From the NCBI RefSeq assembly GCF_003096055.1, contig NZ_CP029161.1, positions 62,001-126,000 of the forward strand: DNA of 64,000 bases, given 5' to 3'. This document shows positions 1 through 9,173 of this stretch, piece by piece. Below the pieces are notes generated by a model that did no database searches, had not been told where the DNA came from, and was given only the letters and a program-made list of their open reading frames with translations. The DNA is from Buchnera aphidicola (Melanaphis sacchari). GTDB taxonomy: Bacteria > Pseudomonadota > Gammaproteobacteria > Enterobacterales > Enterobacteriaceae. Numbering within the stretch: the stretch's first letter is position 1; every line of letters begins with the position of its first letter. Made by a program: the position numbers and the translations under genes.

Positions 1-1
1 T

Positions 2-319
2 GTTGATTTTGATGCATTGTGGGGTCATCGTCGTGATGTTTCTGGATATGCTAGAGGTTTAGAATTTTTTGATTTTAAGTTAGCTGAGATGCTTAATTTA
101 GTTCAAGAGAAAGATTTGTTTATTATTACAGCTGATCATGGATGTGATCCAACATGGATAGGAACTGATCATACTCGAGAAAATGTACCTGTATTAATTT
201 ATTCTCCATATAAAAAGATAAATTTTTTAGGCCATCGTAAAACTTTTTCTGATATAAGTCAAACTATTGCAAAATATTTTGGATTATCTCATATGAAGTA
301 TGGTACAAGTATATTTTAA
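2..319 (+). CDS. deoB: Phosphopentomutase, C-terminal part (window cuts the 5' end)
   Basis: Interconverts ribose or deoxyribose 1-phosphate and the 5-phosphate, linking nucleoside breakdown to pentose phosphates in the cytosol. Only about the last 105 residues are present and the frame is open at the left edge. The visible part follows the C-terminus of E. coli DeoB: GHRRDV, then the metal-binding [10 protein letters not shown] segment, then TDHTREN and the closing [11 protein letters not shown]. An apparent start at a TTG codon at base 17 is only a codon inside the gene. The neighbour deoD begins 26 bases downstream on the same strand, as in the enterobacterial deo operon, so the two are probably co-transcribed. 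Confidence 0.95.
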   Translation, partial: VDFDALWGHRRDVSGYARGLEFFDFKLAEMLNLVQEKDLFIITADHGCDPTWIGTDHTRENVPVLIYSPYKKINFLGHRKTFSDISQTIAKYFGLSHMKYGTSIF

Positions 320-345
320 AATATAAAAAAATAAGGAAAAGATTA

Positions 346-1056
346 GTGCCTATATTACATATTAATAGCAAAAAAAATAATTTTTCAGATATAGTTCTTA
401 TGCCTGGTGATCCCTTGAGAGCTAAATATATTGCTGAAAATTATTTGGATAACTTTATTGAAATTAATAATACTCGATTAATGTTAGGATATACAGGATA
501 TTATAAAGATAAAAAAATTTCTATAATGAGTCATGGTATAGGTATTCCATCTGCGTTAATTTATACAAGGGAATTAATAAAAGAATATAACGTAAAGAAA
601 ATTATACGTATAGGAACTTGTGGTACTGTACAGAAAGATATACAATTGCGTGATATTGTTATAAGTATGGGAGCTTCTACAGATTCTAAAATAAATCGAA
701 TACGTTTTAATAATCATGATTTTTCTGCTATTGCAGATTTTAATATGATTTTTCATGTCTTTTTGACAGCAAAAAAAATGAATTTAAAAGTTCGTATTGG
801 TAATTTCTTTACTACAGATACATTTTATGACGATGATTCCAATATATTAAAAATTTTAGAAAAATATAATATTATTGGAATAGATATGGAGACAACAGCA
901 ATATATTCTATTGCATCTGAATTTAAGGTGCAGGCTTTATCTATTTGCACTGTTTCAGATCATTTAATTAAAAAAGAAGCCATTTCAGCAAAAGATAGAG
1001 AATCTAGTTTTAATGAAATGATTAAATTATCTTTAGAAACAGCTTTATTAGTTTAG
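346..1056 (+). CDS. deoD: Purine-nucleoside phosphorylase
   Basis: Cleaves purine (deoxy)nucleosides with phosphate to the free base and pentose 1-phosphate, which DeoB then isomerises. The 236-residue product compares with 239 in E. coli DeoD and shares the N-terminal HIN motif, MPGDPLRAKYIAE (phosphate site), the MGASTDSKINRIRF segment and the late CTVSDH active-site motif with its catalytic Asp. The start is a GTG preceded by an AAGGA ribosome-binding site at about 331-338. This start places the HIN motif exactly where E. coli has it. It lies directly behind deoB and is followed by a reverse-strand tRNA gene. Confidence 0.97.
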   Translation: MPILHINSKKNNFSDIVLMPGDPLRAKYIAENYLDNFIEINNTRLMLGYTGYYKDKKISIMSHGIGIPSALIYTRELIKEYNVKKIIRIGTCGTVQKDIQLRDIVISMGASTDSKINRIRFNNHDFSAIADFNMIFHVFLTAKKMNLKVRIGNFFTTDTFYDDDSNILKILEKYNIIGIDMETTAIYSIASEFKVQALSICTVSDHLIKKEAISAKDRESSFNEMIKLSLETALLV

Positions 1057-1109
1057 AAGTATTTTTTATATAAAAAACGAATTTTTAAACATTTTTTTTA
1101 TTTTTTTTT

Positions 1110-1193
1110 GGTGAGAAAGGGATTCGAACCCTTGATACGTTACCATATACACGCTTTCCAAGCGTGCTCCTTAAGCCTCTCGGACACCTCACC
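1110..1193 (-). tRNA. tRNA-Ser (GGA anticodon)
   Basis: The reverse complement folds as a class II tRNA with acceptor GGTGAGG, a long variable arm, a T-loop TTCGAAT and an anticodon stem enclosing loop TTGGAAA, giving anticodon GGA, which reads UCC/UCU. It closely resembles E. coli tRNA-Ser(GGA). The acceptor closes with a G7-U66 wobble. The 3' CCA is not encoded. The base after the acceptor stem (position 73) is A, whereas the E. coli gene has G. It is convergent with deoD. Confidence 0.95.
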
Positions 1194-1249
1194 TTAATAA
1201 AAAAATAATGTATTTATATAAAAAATCAAATAATTAGTTACAAATAAAA

Positions 1250-1274
1250 AAATATACTTTTCAAAAGTATATTT
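1250..1274. repeat. Perfect 12-bp inverted repeat
   Basis: Arms AAATATACTTTT and AAAAGTATATTT are exact reverse complements around a single C. It lies 57 bases upstream of the tRNA-Ser gene. As RNA it would form a hairpin with a three-base loop on either strand. It could be a transcription stop, an operator remnant, or chance in AT-rich DNA. Confidence 0.5.
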
Positions 1275-1557
1275 ATTTAAAATAATATTTTATATATTTA
1301 ATTTCGTCAAGCATTTAATATAAAATAAAATTTTTTCTTTAATTTTAATTAAAGCATTTATTTTTTAAAAAACAGATGTTTTAAAGACGTTAAAATACTT
1401 TGTTAAAAAATATTAAATATAGAAATAATAAAATTACTTCTGATACAATAATAAATATATCTTTATAAAAAATTTCTGATAAACAATTAATAATCCATCT
1501 TTGATAAAAACTATATGTAAAATCTAAATGTACTTTTAAATTAAATTGTTAAACATA

Positions 1558-1576
1558 TCACTTTTTTTAAAAGTGA
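1558..1576. repeat. 8-bp hairpin upstream of aroK
   Basis: TCACTTTT and AAAAGTGA pair perfectly around a TTT loop, about 70 bases before the aroK start. No U-run typical of a terminator follows. It may be part of the aroK leader; the function is unknown. Confidence 0.4.
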
Positions 1577-1646
1577 GTATTTATTGTCTCGCCAACGAAA
1601 TTGTTGAGCATTGGTATCATTAACAAATTATTTTATTAAAAAAAAT

Positions 1647-2168
1647 ATGGCAGAAAAACGAAATATCTTTTTAATAGGTCCCATGGGAGCTGGTAAGAGT
1701 ACTATTGGTCGTCAGTTATCACGTCAACTTAATATGGATTTTTTTGATTCTGATCAAGAAATTGAAAAACGCACAGGAGCTAGTATAAGTTGGGTTTTTG
1801 ATGTTGAAGGTGAGAATGGTTTTCGAGCAAGAGAAATTAAGATAATTGATGAAATTACAAAGAAGCAAGGGATTGTCCTCGCTACTGGCGGAGGATCAGT
1901 TACGTTTAAAAAAAATAGAAATATTTTATCATCACGTGGCATTGTAATATATTTAGAAGCCACAATTGAAAAACAGTTGTCTCGTACAAAACGGGATAAA
2001 AAACGACCTTTATTACAATCTAATAATTCAAATCGTGATGTATTAGAACGTTTATCATTGGAAAGAAATCCGTTATATGAGGAAATAGCAGATTTTAAAA
2101 TTCAAACAGATAATCAAAGTCCTAAGTCTGTGACAAATAGCATAATTTGTTTTTTAGATAAAATGTAA
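1647..2168 (+). CDS. aroK: Shikimate kinase I
   Basis: Phosphorylates shikimate with ATP in the cytosol, the fifth step of the shikimate pathway towards aromatic amino acids, a main service to the aphid host. The 173-residue protein has exactly the E. coli AroK length and begins MAEKRNIFL like it. It shows the Walker A motif GPMGAGKST near residues 11-19, the DSD shikimate-binding acid pair near 32-34 and the GGGS glycine loop near 79-82. The frame extends 12 codons upstream to a TTG, but the ATG gives the family N-terminus. aroB follows 39 bases later, so the pair is probably co-transcribed as in E. coli. No strong ribosome-binding site is visible. Confidence 0.97.
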   Translation: MAEKRNIFLIGPMGAGKSTIGRQLSRQLNMDFFDSDQEIEKRTGASISWVFDVEGENGFRAREIKIIDEITKKQGIVLATGGGSVTFKKNRNILSSRGIVIYLEATIEKQLSRTKRDKKRPLLQSNNSNRDVLERLSLERNPLYEEIADFKIQTDNQSPKSVTNSIICFLDKM

Positions 2169-2207
2169 TTTCACAATTAAGTTAAAAAATTATAGAGTAT
2201 AAAGATT

Positions 2208-3290
2208 ATGGAACAATTAAAAGTAGTTTTAGAAAAAAGTAGTTACCCTATTAACATAGGTTCTGGAATTATTCAGGAGGATAATATTTTTTGGCCTTTA
2301 AGGCCAGGAAATCAAGCTATGTTAGTTACTAATAAAACATTAGCTAATCTTCTAAAAGATAATGTTTTTTTTCATTTGAGAAAATCTGGAATTAAAGTAG
2401 ATCAAGTGATTCTTTCTGATGGAGAACAATTTAAAACATTAAATGAAATGGAAGTAATTATTTCTGCATTATTAGAAAAAAAACATTCTCGAGATACAAC
2501 TTTAATTGCTTTAGGGGGCGGAGTTATAGGTGATCTAACTGGATTTTCAGCTTCTATCTATCAAAGAGGTGTGAGATTTATTCAAATTCCTACAACTTTA
2601 TTATCTCAAGTAGATGCTTCTATCGGCGGTAAAACAGCAGTAAATCATTTATTAGGAAAAAATATGGTTGGTTCTTTTTGGCAACCGGCTTCAGTTATTA
2701 TTGACATTGATTTTTTAAAAACATTACCGCGCAATGAATTAATTTCTGGTATGGCTGAAGTTATTAAATATGCTGTTATTTTTGATGAATATTTTTTTTC
2801 TTGGTTAGAAGAGAATATCGAAAAAATATTATCACTTGATAAAAGTGTAATGTTGTATTGCATAAAAAAATGTTGTGATCTTAAATCAAAAATTATTATT
2901 CTTGATGAAAGAGAAAAAAAATTTAGAGCCCTTTTAAATTTTGGTCATACATATGGTCATGCTATTGAAGCACATGCAGGTTATGGAAGTTGGTTGCATG
3001 GAGAAGCTATATCAGTTGGAATGATAATGGCATCTCGAACATCAGAATTACTAGGATATCTAAAGAAATCAGATTATCAAAGAATTTTATCGTTATTAAA
3101 GAGAGCTGGTTTACCTGTTAAAGGTCCTAAAAATATGTCAGCTGCTTCCTATTTACCATATATGATGAGAGATAAAAAGGTTGTTCTTGGGGAAATGAGA
3201 TTGGTTCTTCCTATTAAAATTGGACAAGCAGAAATTTATTCTGGAATTGATAAAAATATTATTTTAAATGCTATTAAAGATTCTCAATAA
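2208..3290 (+). CDS. aroB: 3-dehydroquinate synthase
   Basis: Converts DAHP to 3-dehydroquinate with NAD and a divalent metal, the second step of aromatic biosynthesis. The 360 residues (362 in E. coli) carry the NAD-binding [11 protein letters not shown] motif near 102-112, [17 protein letters not shown], the metal ligand motif GMAEVIKY and the two histidine segments [11 protein letters not shown] and WLHGEA. It lies behind aroK. In E. coli the next genes are damX and dam, which are absent here and replaced by a 406-base spacer. Confidence 0.98.
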   Translation: MEQLKVVLEKSSYPINIGSGIIQEDNIFWPLRPGNQAMLVTNKTLANLLKDNVFFHLRKSGIKVDQVILSDGEQFKTLNEMEVIISALLEKKHSRDTTLIALGGGVIGDLTGFSASIYQRGVRFIQIPTTLLSQVDASIGGKTAVNHLLGKNMVGSFWQPASVIIDIDFLKTLPRNELISGMAEVIKYAVIFDEYFFSWLEENIEKILSLDKSVMLYCIKKCCDLKSKIIILDEREKKFRALLNFGHTYGHAIEAHAGYGSWLHGEAISVGMIMASRTSELLGYLKKSDYQRILSLLKRAGLPVKGPKNMSAASYLPYMMRDKKVVLGEMRLVLPIKIGQAEIYSGIDKNIILNAIKDSQ

Positions 3291-3696
3291 TATTTGCGTT
3301 ATTAAAGTTTAATTTCTCAAATTTTTTTATTTTTTTAAATAATATTTTGGTTTATTATTAAAAATTAGTTTTTATTAAAAAATAAAATATATCTTAAATT
3401 TTATTTCTAGAATTTTTATTGTTTCTAGAAATAATCTTTCTAAAAAGTATTTCAAAGTATTTTAAAAAATATTTTTGACATTTTTTTTTTGATAAGGTAG
3501 TTTAATATTGACTTTTTATAAAAAATTTTAGTTTTTTTAAACAAACTTTTAATAAAATTTTTATTTAAAAAAATATTTTTTTATTTAGTTCAAATTTTTA
3601 GTTCTTATTAATTAAATTTTAAAAATCAATAAAAATATTAACTGTTTTTTATTTAAAATAAAGTTTTTTATCTAAATAAATACAGGATGATAAAAA
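3291..3696. other. Gene-free spacer between aroB and rpe
   Basis: These 406 bases are almost pure A/T with no recognisable gene. They lie where E. coli carries damX and dam, so they may be the eroded remnant of that segment. An inverted repeat at 3403-3432 could end aroKB transcription. A TTGACA hexamer at 3475-3480 is followed 17 bases later by the poor -10 match TAGTTT; it may start an rpe transcript. Confidence 0.55.
3403..3432. repeat. 10-bp inverted repeat after aroB (possible terminator)
   Basis: Arms ATTTCTAGAA and TTCTAGAAAT are exact reverse complements separated by ten bases. It lies 110 bases past the aroB stop. No clean U-run follows, so a stop function is a guess. Confidence 0.4.
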
Positions 3697-4383
3697 ATGA
3701 AAAATTTTTTTTTAGCTCCATCTATTTTATCTGCAAACTTTTCATGCTTAGGGGAAGATATAAAAAAAGTTATAAAAGCTGGTGGAGATTGGATACATTT
3801 TGATGTAATGGACAATCATTATGTTCCTAATTTGACAATGGGTCCTATGATTTTAAAGTCCTTGAGAGATTATAATATTACCGTGCCCATTGATGTTCAT
3901 TTAATGACAAAACCTGTAGATAATCTTATTCCTCAATTTGCTGAAGCGGGAGCTAATTTTATTACTTTTCATCCAGAATCAACTAATCATATTGATCGGA
4001 CATTAAATTTAATAAAAGATAATGGATGCAAAGCAGGTTTAGTTTTTAATCCTGCTACTCCTCTCAATTTTCTTGATTATGTAATAGAAAAATTAGATTT
4101 AATTGTTTTAATGTCTGTAAATCCAGGATTTGGAAATCAACAATTTTTGCCGTCTACATTAAGTAAATTAAGAAAAGTACGTAAGTTAATTGAAGCGACT
4201 TCATTAGATATTTTGTTGGAAGTTGATGGAGGCGTTAAATTAGAAAACATTGCTGAAATAGCTTTTTCTGGAGCAAATGTATTTGTTATTGGTTCTGGAT
4301 TATTTAACTATTCTAATTATGATATTATCGTACAAAAAATACGTCAAGAATTAAAATATGCTTATTTAAAATCTGTGCATTAA
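3697..4383 (+). CDS. rpe: Ribulose-phosphate 3-epimerase
   Basis: Interconverts ribulose 5-phosphate and xylulose 5-phosphate in the pentose phosphate pathway. The 228-residue TIM barrel (225 in E. coli) begins with APSILSANF and shows the family motifs [12 protein letters not shown] (metal-binding His and Asp), [13 protein letters not shown] and EVDGGV (the second catalytic Asp) followed by a phosphate-binding GSGLF loop. AGGATGA before the ATG is a plausible ribosome-binding site. In E. coli gph separates it from trpS; here trpS follows after 35 bases, so gph has been lost and the two genes are likely co-transcribed. Confidence 0.97.
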   Translation: MKNFFLAPSILSANFSCLGEDIKKVIKAGGDWIHFDVMDNHYVPNLTMGPMILKSLRDYNITVPIDVHLMTKPVDNLIPQFAEAGANFITFHPESTNHIDRTLNLIKDNGCKAGLVFNPATPLNFLDYVIEKLDLIVLMSVNPGFGNQQFLPSTLSKLRKVRKLIEATSLDILLEVDGGVKLENIAEIAFSGANVFVIGSGLFNYSNYDIIVQKIRQELKYAYLKSVH

Positions 4384-4418
4384 TTTTTTATAAAATAAAA
4401 AAGGTATTGTAAAATTTA

Positions 4419-5435
4419 ATGATTAAATTAAAACCAGTTTTATTTAGCGCTGTGCAGCCATCTGGTGATTTAACTATCGGGAATTATATAGGTGCTATGC
4501 GTCACTGGTCTAAAATGCAAAATGATTATGAATGTTTTTATTGTATTGCCGATTTACATGCATTAACTACACAAAATAAAAATATGTTTTTGCAAAAAAC
4601 AATATTAGATACGCTAGCTTTATACTTAGCATGCGGAATAGATCCGAATAAAAATATTATTTTTGTTCAATCGCATGTTTATCAACATAGTCAATTAAAT
4701 TGGATTTTAAGTTGTTTTAGTCGATTTAATGAATTATCTAGAATGACTCAGTTTAAATATAAAAAAACTATGTTCAAAAATGATTATAAAGGCATTAATG
4801 TTGGTTTATTTAATTATCCTATACTAATGGCATCAGATATTTTGTTATATCAAACAGATTTAGTTCCTGTAGGTAAAGATCAAAAACAACATTTAGAATT
4901 AACACGTGATATAGCTAATCGCTTTAATGCGTTATATGGTAATGTATTTACCTTGCCCGAAGCACTAATTTCAACGCATGGTTGTAAAATTATGTCTTTG
5001 TTAGATCCCACTAAAAAAATGTCTAAATCAGATTCTAATAAAAATAATATAATTTTTTTGTTAGAAAGCATATCCTCTGTTGCATTAAAAATTCAAAATT
5101 CTGTTACTGATTCTGATTTGCCGCCAAAAATTTATTACGACACAAGAAAAAAAAGGGGTATTTCAAATTTATTGGAAATTCTTTCTGCTGTTACTTATAA
5201 AGATATTGATATTTTATCAAAAGAACTTAATGGTATTATGTATAGTGAATTTAAAAAAATTGTTTCTGAAAATGTATGCAATTTTTTATCTATTTTGCAA
5301 AAATCTTATTTTAATTATCGAAATGATGAAAATTATTTAAAAAAAGTAGCACAAGATGGAGCTATTAAAGCAAGTTTACAGTCTAAAAAAGTTTTAAAAA
5401 GAGTGCATTCTGTTTTAGGGATGAATTGGATTTAA
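4419..5435 (+). CDS. trpS: Tryptophanyl-tRNA synthetase
   Basis: Charges tRNA-Trp with tryptophan in the cytosol. This class I synthetase has 338 residues (334 in E. coli). The ATP-binding signature appears as PSGDLTIGNY, the usual TrpRS variant of HIGH, near residues 12-21, and KMSKS closes the active site near residue 201. Intermediate family segments such as FNYPILMASDILLYQ and VPVGKDQKQHLELTRD are intact. It follows rpe on the same strand and converges on tsgA, with a shared hairpin between them. Confidence 0.98.
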   Translation: MIKLKPVLFSAVQPSGDLTIGNYIGAMRHWSKMQNDYECFYCIADLHALTTQNKNMFLQKTILDTLALYLACGIDPNKNIIFVQSHVYQHSQLNWILSCFSRFNELSRMTQFKYKKTMFKNDYKGINVGLFNYPILMASDILLYQTDLVPVGKDQKQHLELTRDIANRFNALYGNVFTLPEALISTHGCKIMSLLDPTKKMSKSDSNKNNIIFLLESISSVALKIQNSVTDSDLPPKIYYDTRKKRGISNLLEILSAVTYKDIDILSKELNGIMYSEFKKIVSENVCNFLSILQKSYFNYRNDENYLKKVAQDGAIKASLQSKKVLKRVHSVLGMNWI

Positions 5436-5471
5436 ATAAACTAGAAATAAATTTGTTATTCCAGTTTATTT
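5434..5471. terminator. Hairpin between the convergent genes trpS and tsgA
   Basis: AAATAAACT and AGTTTATTT pair over nine bases around a 20-base loop. The left arm overlaps the trpS stop codon. Its place between two converging genes suggests a bidirectional stop, but the stem is all weak pairs and there is no clear U-run. Confidence 0.4.
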
Positions 5472-5538
5472 AAAATATCATATATAATCAGTTAATTTTG
5501 GAGAATTTATATTTATTAATTTTAAAAAAATTTTCTTT

Positions 5539-6696
5539 TTAAGAAAGTTTCTTATGATTACTGTAAACTAATAAAGATAGTATAAATACTATTCCATATA
5601 ATATATTAGAGAAAGTTAAAGTTTCATATAATCCTCCTTTTTCAACAATAGGACTAGTGATAATAAACGTTAATAAAGTTCCTAATGTACCAAAAAATAA
5701 AATTAAATTTATTATTTTTGAAGAAGGTTTTTGTATTTCTAAGGACGCTAATGTAATTATAATTGTATAAATAGCACTAGAAAAAAATCCTAAACTAATA
5801 ATAATATATTCTAATGATAAATAGCTTTTGGTATGTATGAAAAAATACATTAATATCGTAGATATACCAGTTAAAAATATTAAAATATGTTTTAGATTAA
5901 AAAATTTAATTACTATACTAAAAAACCACATTCCAATCATATATGACATCCAAAAGCTACTTACTAAAGTTCCCGTTTGTTTTATTTTAATTTTTATAAT
6001 TTCTGTCGTGTATTGAGGAACCCATGAAATAAAGCTCAATTGTCCTAAAATATATAATAATGCAGCTAAAGAAAGAAAAATTATATTTGCGTTCCATTTG
6101 TTTTTTTCTTTAAAATTATTTTCTTTTTCTCTTAATTTTGGAAAATCTAAAATTATTGTTAATATAAAAATACTAAAATAAATTATTTCTATACTCAGAT
6201 ATATCCAATACCATAAAATTTTTTTTTCCAATAAATAAGCGGTAATAATTGGAAATACCATCCCGGACATGCTAAAAAAAGAATCAGTAATTAATAATCG
6301 AGAACCTCTTTTTGAGCCTTCATATAAATGAGTGATAATAAATGTTCCAATAGACATTGTAATTCCGCTAACTAATCCTAATATAAAAATATTTATAGAA
6401 AAATAGAAAATATTTTTAGATAAAATAATCCCTAATGTTGCGACTATAGATAGTATAAAACCAAATATTAATTGTTTTTTTAATGATACTGTATAACTTA
6501 ACCAAGAGTTTAAAAAAATAGATATTAAAATTCCTGTATTTAAAAAAGTAAAAATATTGCTTATTTGAGGTATTGATAAACTAAAATAATTAGCAATATC
6601 TCCCATTATCATCCCAGTAACGACAATCAATGCACCGGTGAAGGCATATGAAAAAAAACTAATCCATGTAAGTCCTATTTGGTTAATATTTTTCAA
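5539..6696 (-). CDS. tsgA: Major facilitator superfamily transporter TsgA
   Basis: Inner-membrane protein of 385 residues with about twelve hydrophobic segments, matching E. coli TsgA/YhfC (393 residues) throughout. Shared stretches include LTWISFFSYAFTGALIVVTG at the N-terminus, SGITMSIGTFIITHLYEGS, GSRLLITDSFFSMSGMVFP and FISWVPQY. The substrate is not established; the name comes from tellurite- and selenite-inducible expression reported for the Salmonella gene. Keeping a transporter in so reduced a genome suggests it moves something exchanged with the host, which is inference. It sits between trpS and argD, divergent from argD. Confidence 0.93.
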   Translation of the reverse strand: MKNINQIGLTWISFFSYAFTGALIVVTGMIMGDIANYFSLSIPQISNIFTFLNTGILISIFLNSWLSYTVSLKKQLIFGFILSIVATLGIILSKNIFYFSINIFILGLVSGITMSIGTFIITHLYEGSKRGSRLLITDSFFSMSGMVFPIITAYLLEKKILWYWIYLSIEIIYFSIFILTIILDFPKLREKENNFKEKNKWNANIIFLSLAALLYILGQLSFISWVPQYTTEIIKIKIKQTGTLVSSFWMSYMIGMWFFSIVIKFFNLKHILIFLTGISTILMYFFIHTKSYLSLEYIIISLGFFSSAIYTIIITLASLEIQKPSSKIINLILFFGTLGTLLTFIITSPIVEKGGLYETLTFSNILYGIVFILSLLVYSNHKKLS

Positions 6697-7042
6697 TTTT
6701 TTTTACCTGTTCATGAAATTAGATATTTTCTTATATAACTTATATTATTATTCGTATATCGTTCTTTTTATAAAATCTGTATTACCTTAAAGGTATAATA
6801 TTTAATATAATTAATAACAATTATTAATGCTTTTCAAAAAATAATATTTTTTAAAAAAAGTTTAATAATTTTTTAGATTTTTTAAGAAAAATAAATTTAT
6901 TTTTAATTAATATAATATATATTATAATTTTTAAAATTTAATTTTTTTATTAAAATCTTATAAATAATATTTGTTAGAATTTTTTTTAGAAATTAATTTC
7001 TAAAAAATTTTTATATTTAATAAATATGTTTTGGGAAATTTC
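6697..7042. other. Divergent promoter region between tsgA and argD
   Basis: This 346-base spacer has no recognisable gene. Promoters for both flanking genes should lie here, but the many TATAAT-like strings in A/T runs cannot be told apart. The one clear structure is the palindrome at 6982-7007. Confidence 0.55.
6982..7007. promoter_or_regulatory. Perfect 26-bp palindrome upstream of argD
   Basis: Two 13-base arms, TTTTTTAGAAATT and AATTTCTAAAAAA, meet without a spacer 35 bases before the argD ATG. E. coli argD is controlled by ArgR at 18-bp AT-rich palindromes whose core is TGAAT and ATTCA; this core is AGAAA and TTTCT, so it is not a good ARG box. It could be a relic operator, a hairpin in the leader, or drift. 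Confidence 0.4.
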
Positions 7043-8257
7043 ATGATATCAAAAAAAATATTAATTACACGAGATAGTTTTAATCAATTGATTCTACCTA
7101 TTTATAATCCTGCTGATTTTATTCCAATTAAAGGAAAAGGTAGTAGAATTTGGGATCAAAAAGGAAAAGAGTATATCGATTTTTCTGGTGGCATTGCTGT
7201 TACGTCATTGGGGCACGCTCATCCTATATTAAATAAAACTTTAAGTCAACAAAGTAAAAAATTATGGCATATTAGTAATATTTTTACAAATGAACCAGCT
7301 TTACGATTAGCCAATAAATTAATTTCTTATAGTTTTGCTTCTCGTGTATTTTTTGCAAATTCAGGCGCTGAAGCTAATGAAGCTGCATTTAAATTAGCTC
7401 GATATTACTCATCTAAAAAATATCATATTAAAAAAAATAAAATTATTTCTTTTTATAATTCGTTTCATGGAAGAACGTTTTTTACAGTTTCTGTTGGTGG
7501 ACAGTCTAAATATTCAGACTTTTTTGGTCCGAAACCCGCAGGTATTATGCATGCTGTTTTTAATGATATCAATAGTGTAAAAAAAATTATTGATGAAAAT
7601 ACTTGTGCAATAGTTATAGAATTGATCCAAGGAGAAGGAGGTATAGTACCTGCTACTGTTTCTTTTATAAAAGAATTAAGAGAATTGTGCAATAAATATA
7701 ATGCATTATTAATTTTTGATGAAGTTCAAACAGGAATAGGAAGAACAGGTAAATTGTTCTTATATGAGCATTATAAAGTAAAACCTGATATTTTAACTCT
7801 CGCAAAATCTTTGGGTGGGGGTTTTCCAATTAGTGCTATGTTAACTACTAAAAAAATTGCATCTATAATGAATGTAGGAATCCATGGAACAACATATGGA
7901 GGAAATCCGCTAGCTTGCGCCATTTCTGAAAAAGTTATTGATATTATTAATACTAAAAAAGTTCTATCTGGTGTGGAAAAAAAATTAAAAATAATTATTT
8001 TTGAACTAAATATTATTAATAAACGTTTTAATTTATTTAAAGAAATAAGAGGTAAGGGTTTACTTATTGGCATTGTACTAAAAACCCAATATATTAAAAA
8101 AATATCTAACATATTAAATGCATCATTTTTAGAGGGTGTTATTTTTTTAACTGCTGGAAATGGTGTAATTCGTTTAGCTCCTTCATTAATTATGCGAAAG
8201 ATTGATATAATCGAAGGTATGCGTCGTTTTTATCGCGCTTTAGAAAAAATTTTATAG
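7043..8257 (+). CDS. argD: Acetylornithine / succinyldiaminopimelate aminotransferase
   Basis: PLP-dependent class III aminotransferase acting in arginine synthesis and, through its second activity, in lysine and diaminopimelate synthesis, which peptidoglycan also needs. The 404-residue protein aligns end to end with E. coli ArgD (406). It shows NSGAEANEAAFKLAR, FHGRTFFTVSVGGQ, the DEVQTGIGRTG motif with the PLP-contacting Asp, and the PLP lysine in LAKSLGGGFP at residue 255 as in E. coli. A TTG four codons upstream is possible, but the ATG aligns better. fkpA follows on the same strand after 109 bases. Confidence 0.97.
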   Translation: MISKKILITRDSFNQLILPIYNPADFIPIKGKGSRIWDQKGKEYIDFSGGIAVTSLGHAHPILNKTLSQQSKKLWHISNIFTNEPALRLANKLISYSFASRVFFANSGAEANEAAFKLARYYSSKKYHIKKNKIISFYNSFHGRTFFTVSVGGQSKYSDFFGPKPAGIMHAVFNDINSVKKIIDENTCAIVIELIQGEGGIVPATVSFIKELRELCNKYNALLIFDEVQTGIGRTGKLFLYEHYKVKPDILTLAKSLGGGFPISAMLTTKKIASIMNVGIHGTTYGGNPLACAISEKVIDIINTKKVLSGVEKKLKIIIFELNIINKRFNLFKEIRGKGLLIGIVLKTQYIKKISNILNASFLEGVIFLTAGNGVIRLAPSLIMRKIDIIEGMRRFYRALEKIL

Positions 8258-8366
8258 AATTGTATTCTAATAGATTGATATTCGTATATTTTTTTCAAGT
8301 ATTTTAGATATGTGATTTAACACAATAAAAATAAAACCATATTATTCTTTTTTGAAGGAGTAGTAA

Positions 8367-9116
8367 ATGATTTTTTTTATATTTAGAAGAATTGTATTAC
8401 TATATTATTTATGTTTTATTCCAAGTTCTTTTGCAGATGTACCTATATTTCATAACATAAGTTTTCATTCAAGTAATCAAAATTTTTTTCAAAATGAAAA
8501 AGAAAAAATTGGTTATGCATTGGGAGTCTCTTTAGGAAATTATGTAAATCAATCTTTTGAAAAACAAAAACAAATAGGTATTAATTTAAATAAAAAAAGT
8601 CTTTTATTGGGAATTCAAGACGCTATTTCAGGAAATTTAAAATTATCAGGTAAAGAAATTTCTATTATTCTTCAAAAATTAGAAGAAAAGCTAAGATATG
8701 AAACACAAATTCAATCTGAAAAAAGTGAAAAAGAAAATTTAATTCAAGGAAAATTGTATATGAAAAAATTATCTAAAATAGATGGATCAAGGAAAACTAA
8801 AAGTGGACTTTTATATTTTATAAAAAATATTGGAGCAGGAAAAGAAGTAAACAACAATAGCAAGATAACAGTTCATTATAGAGGTTCATTAATTGATGGC
8901 ACAGAATTTGATAGTTCATATAAAAGAGGAAAACCAATAACATTAATGTTAAAAGATGTTATATTAGGTTGGCAGGAAGGATTAAAATATATTAAAAAAA
9001 GTGGTAAAATTAAATTAGTTATACCTCCCCATTTAGGATATGGGACTAATAAAGTTAATGGAATTCCAGGAAATTCTACTTTAATTTTTGATATAGAATT
9101 ACTCGATATAAACTAA
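8367..9116 (+). CDS. fkpA: FKBP-type peptidyl-prolyl isomerase, periplasmic
   Basis: Catalyses cis-trans isomerisation at proline and acts as a chaperone for exported proteins. The 249 residues (270 in E. coli) start with a signal peptide of about 24 residues ending in SSFA. A helical dimerisation region begins KIGYALGVSLGNYV, and a C-terminal FKBP domain runs from about residue 140 with ITVHYRGSLIDGTEFDSS and VIPPHLGYG. GAAGGAG is a strong ribosome-binding site. It precedes the tus genes, as fkpA does upstream of the E. coli tusDCB-rpsL region. Confidence 0.95.
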   Translation: MIFFIFRRIVLLYYLCFIPSSFADVPIFHNISFHSSNQNFFQNEKEKIGYALGVSLGNYVNQSFEKQKQIGINLNKKSLLLGIQDAISGNLKLSGKEISIILQKLEEKLRYETQIQSEKSEKENLIQGKLYMKKLSKIDGSRKTKSGLLYFIKNIGAGKEVNNNSKITVHYRGSLIDGTEFDSSYKRGKPITLMLKDVILGWQEGLKYIKKSGKIKLVIPPHLGYGTNKVNGIPGNSTLIFDIELLDIN

Positions 9117-9173
9117 TCTATAGTAGATTATAATTAATTTTTATTAAAATAATTTTATTAAAAGACATCAAAA

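Larger units (their letters stand above)
1194..1646. other. Gene-free spacer between tRNA-Ser and aroK
   Basis: No coding frame or RNA gene is recognisable in these 453 bases. They hold two perfect inverted repeats, listed separately, and long A/T runs. The last 60 bases before aroK (around 1585-1612) are less AT-rich than the rest and keep an open frame into aroK from a TTG at 1611. The promoters for tRNA-Ser (leftward) and aroK (rightward) must lie here, but no single match stands out from the AT background. Confidence 0.6.

Noticed and set aside
3475-3503. TTGACA with a -10 at 17 bases, as a firm rpe promoter
   Set aside because: The -10 (TAGTTT) is poor, and such matches are common by chance in this AT-rich DNA. 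It is mentioned only as a possibility in the spacer entry.
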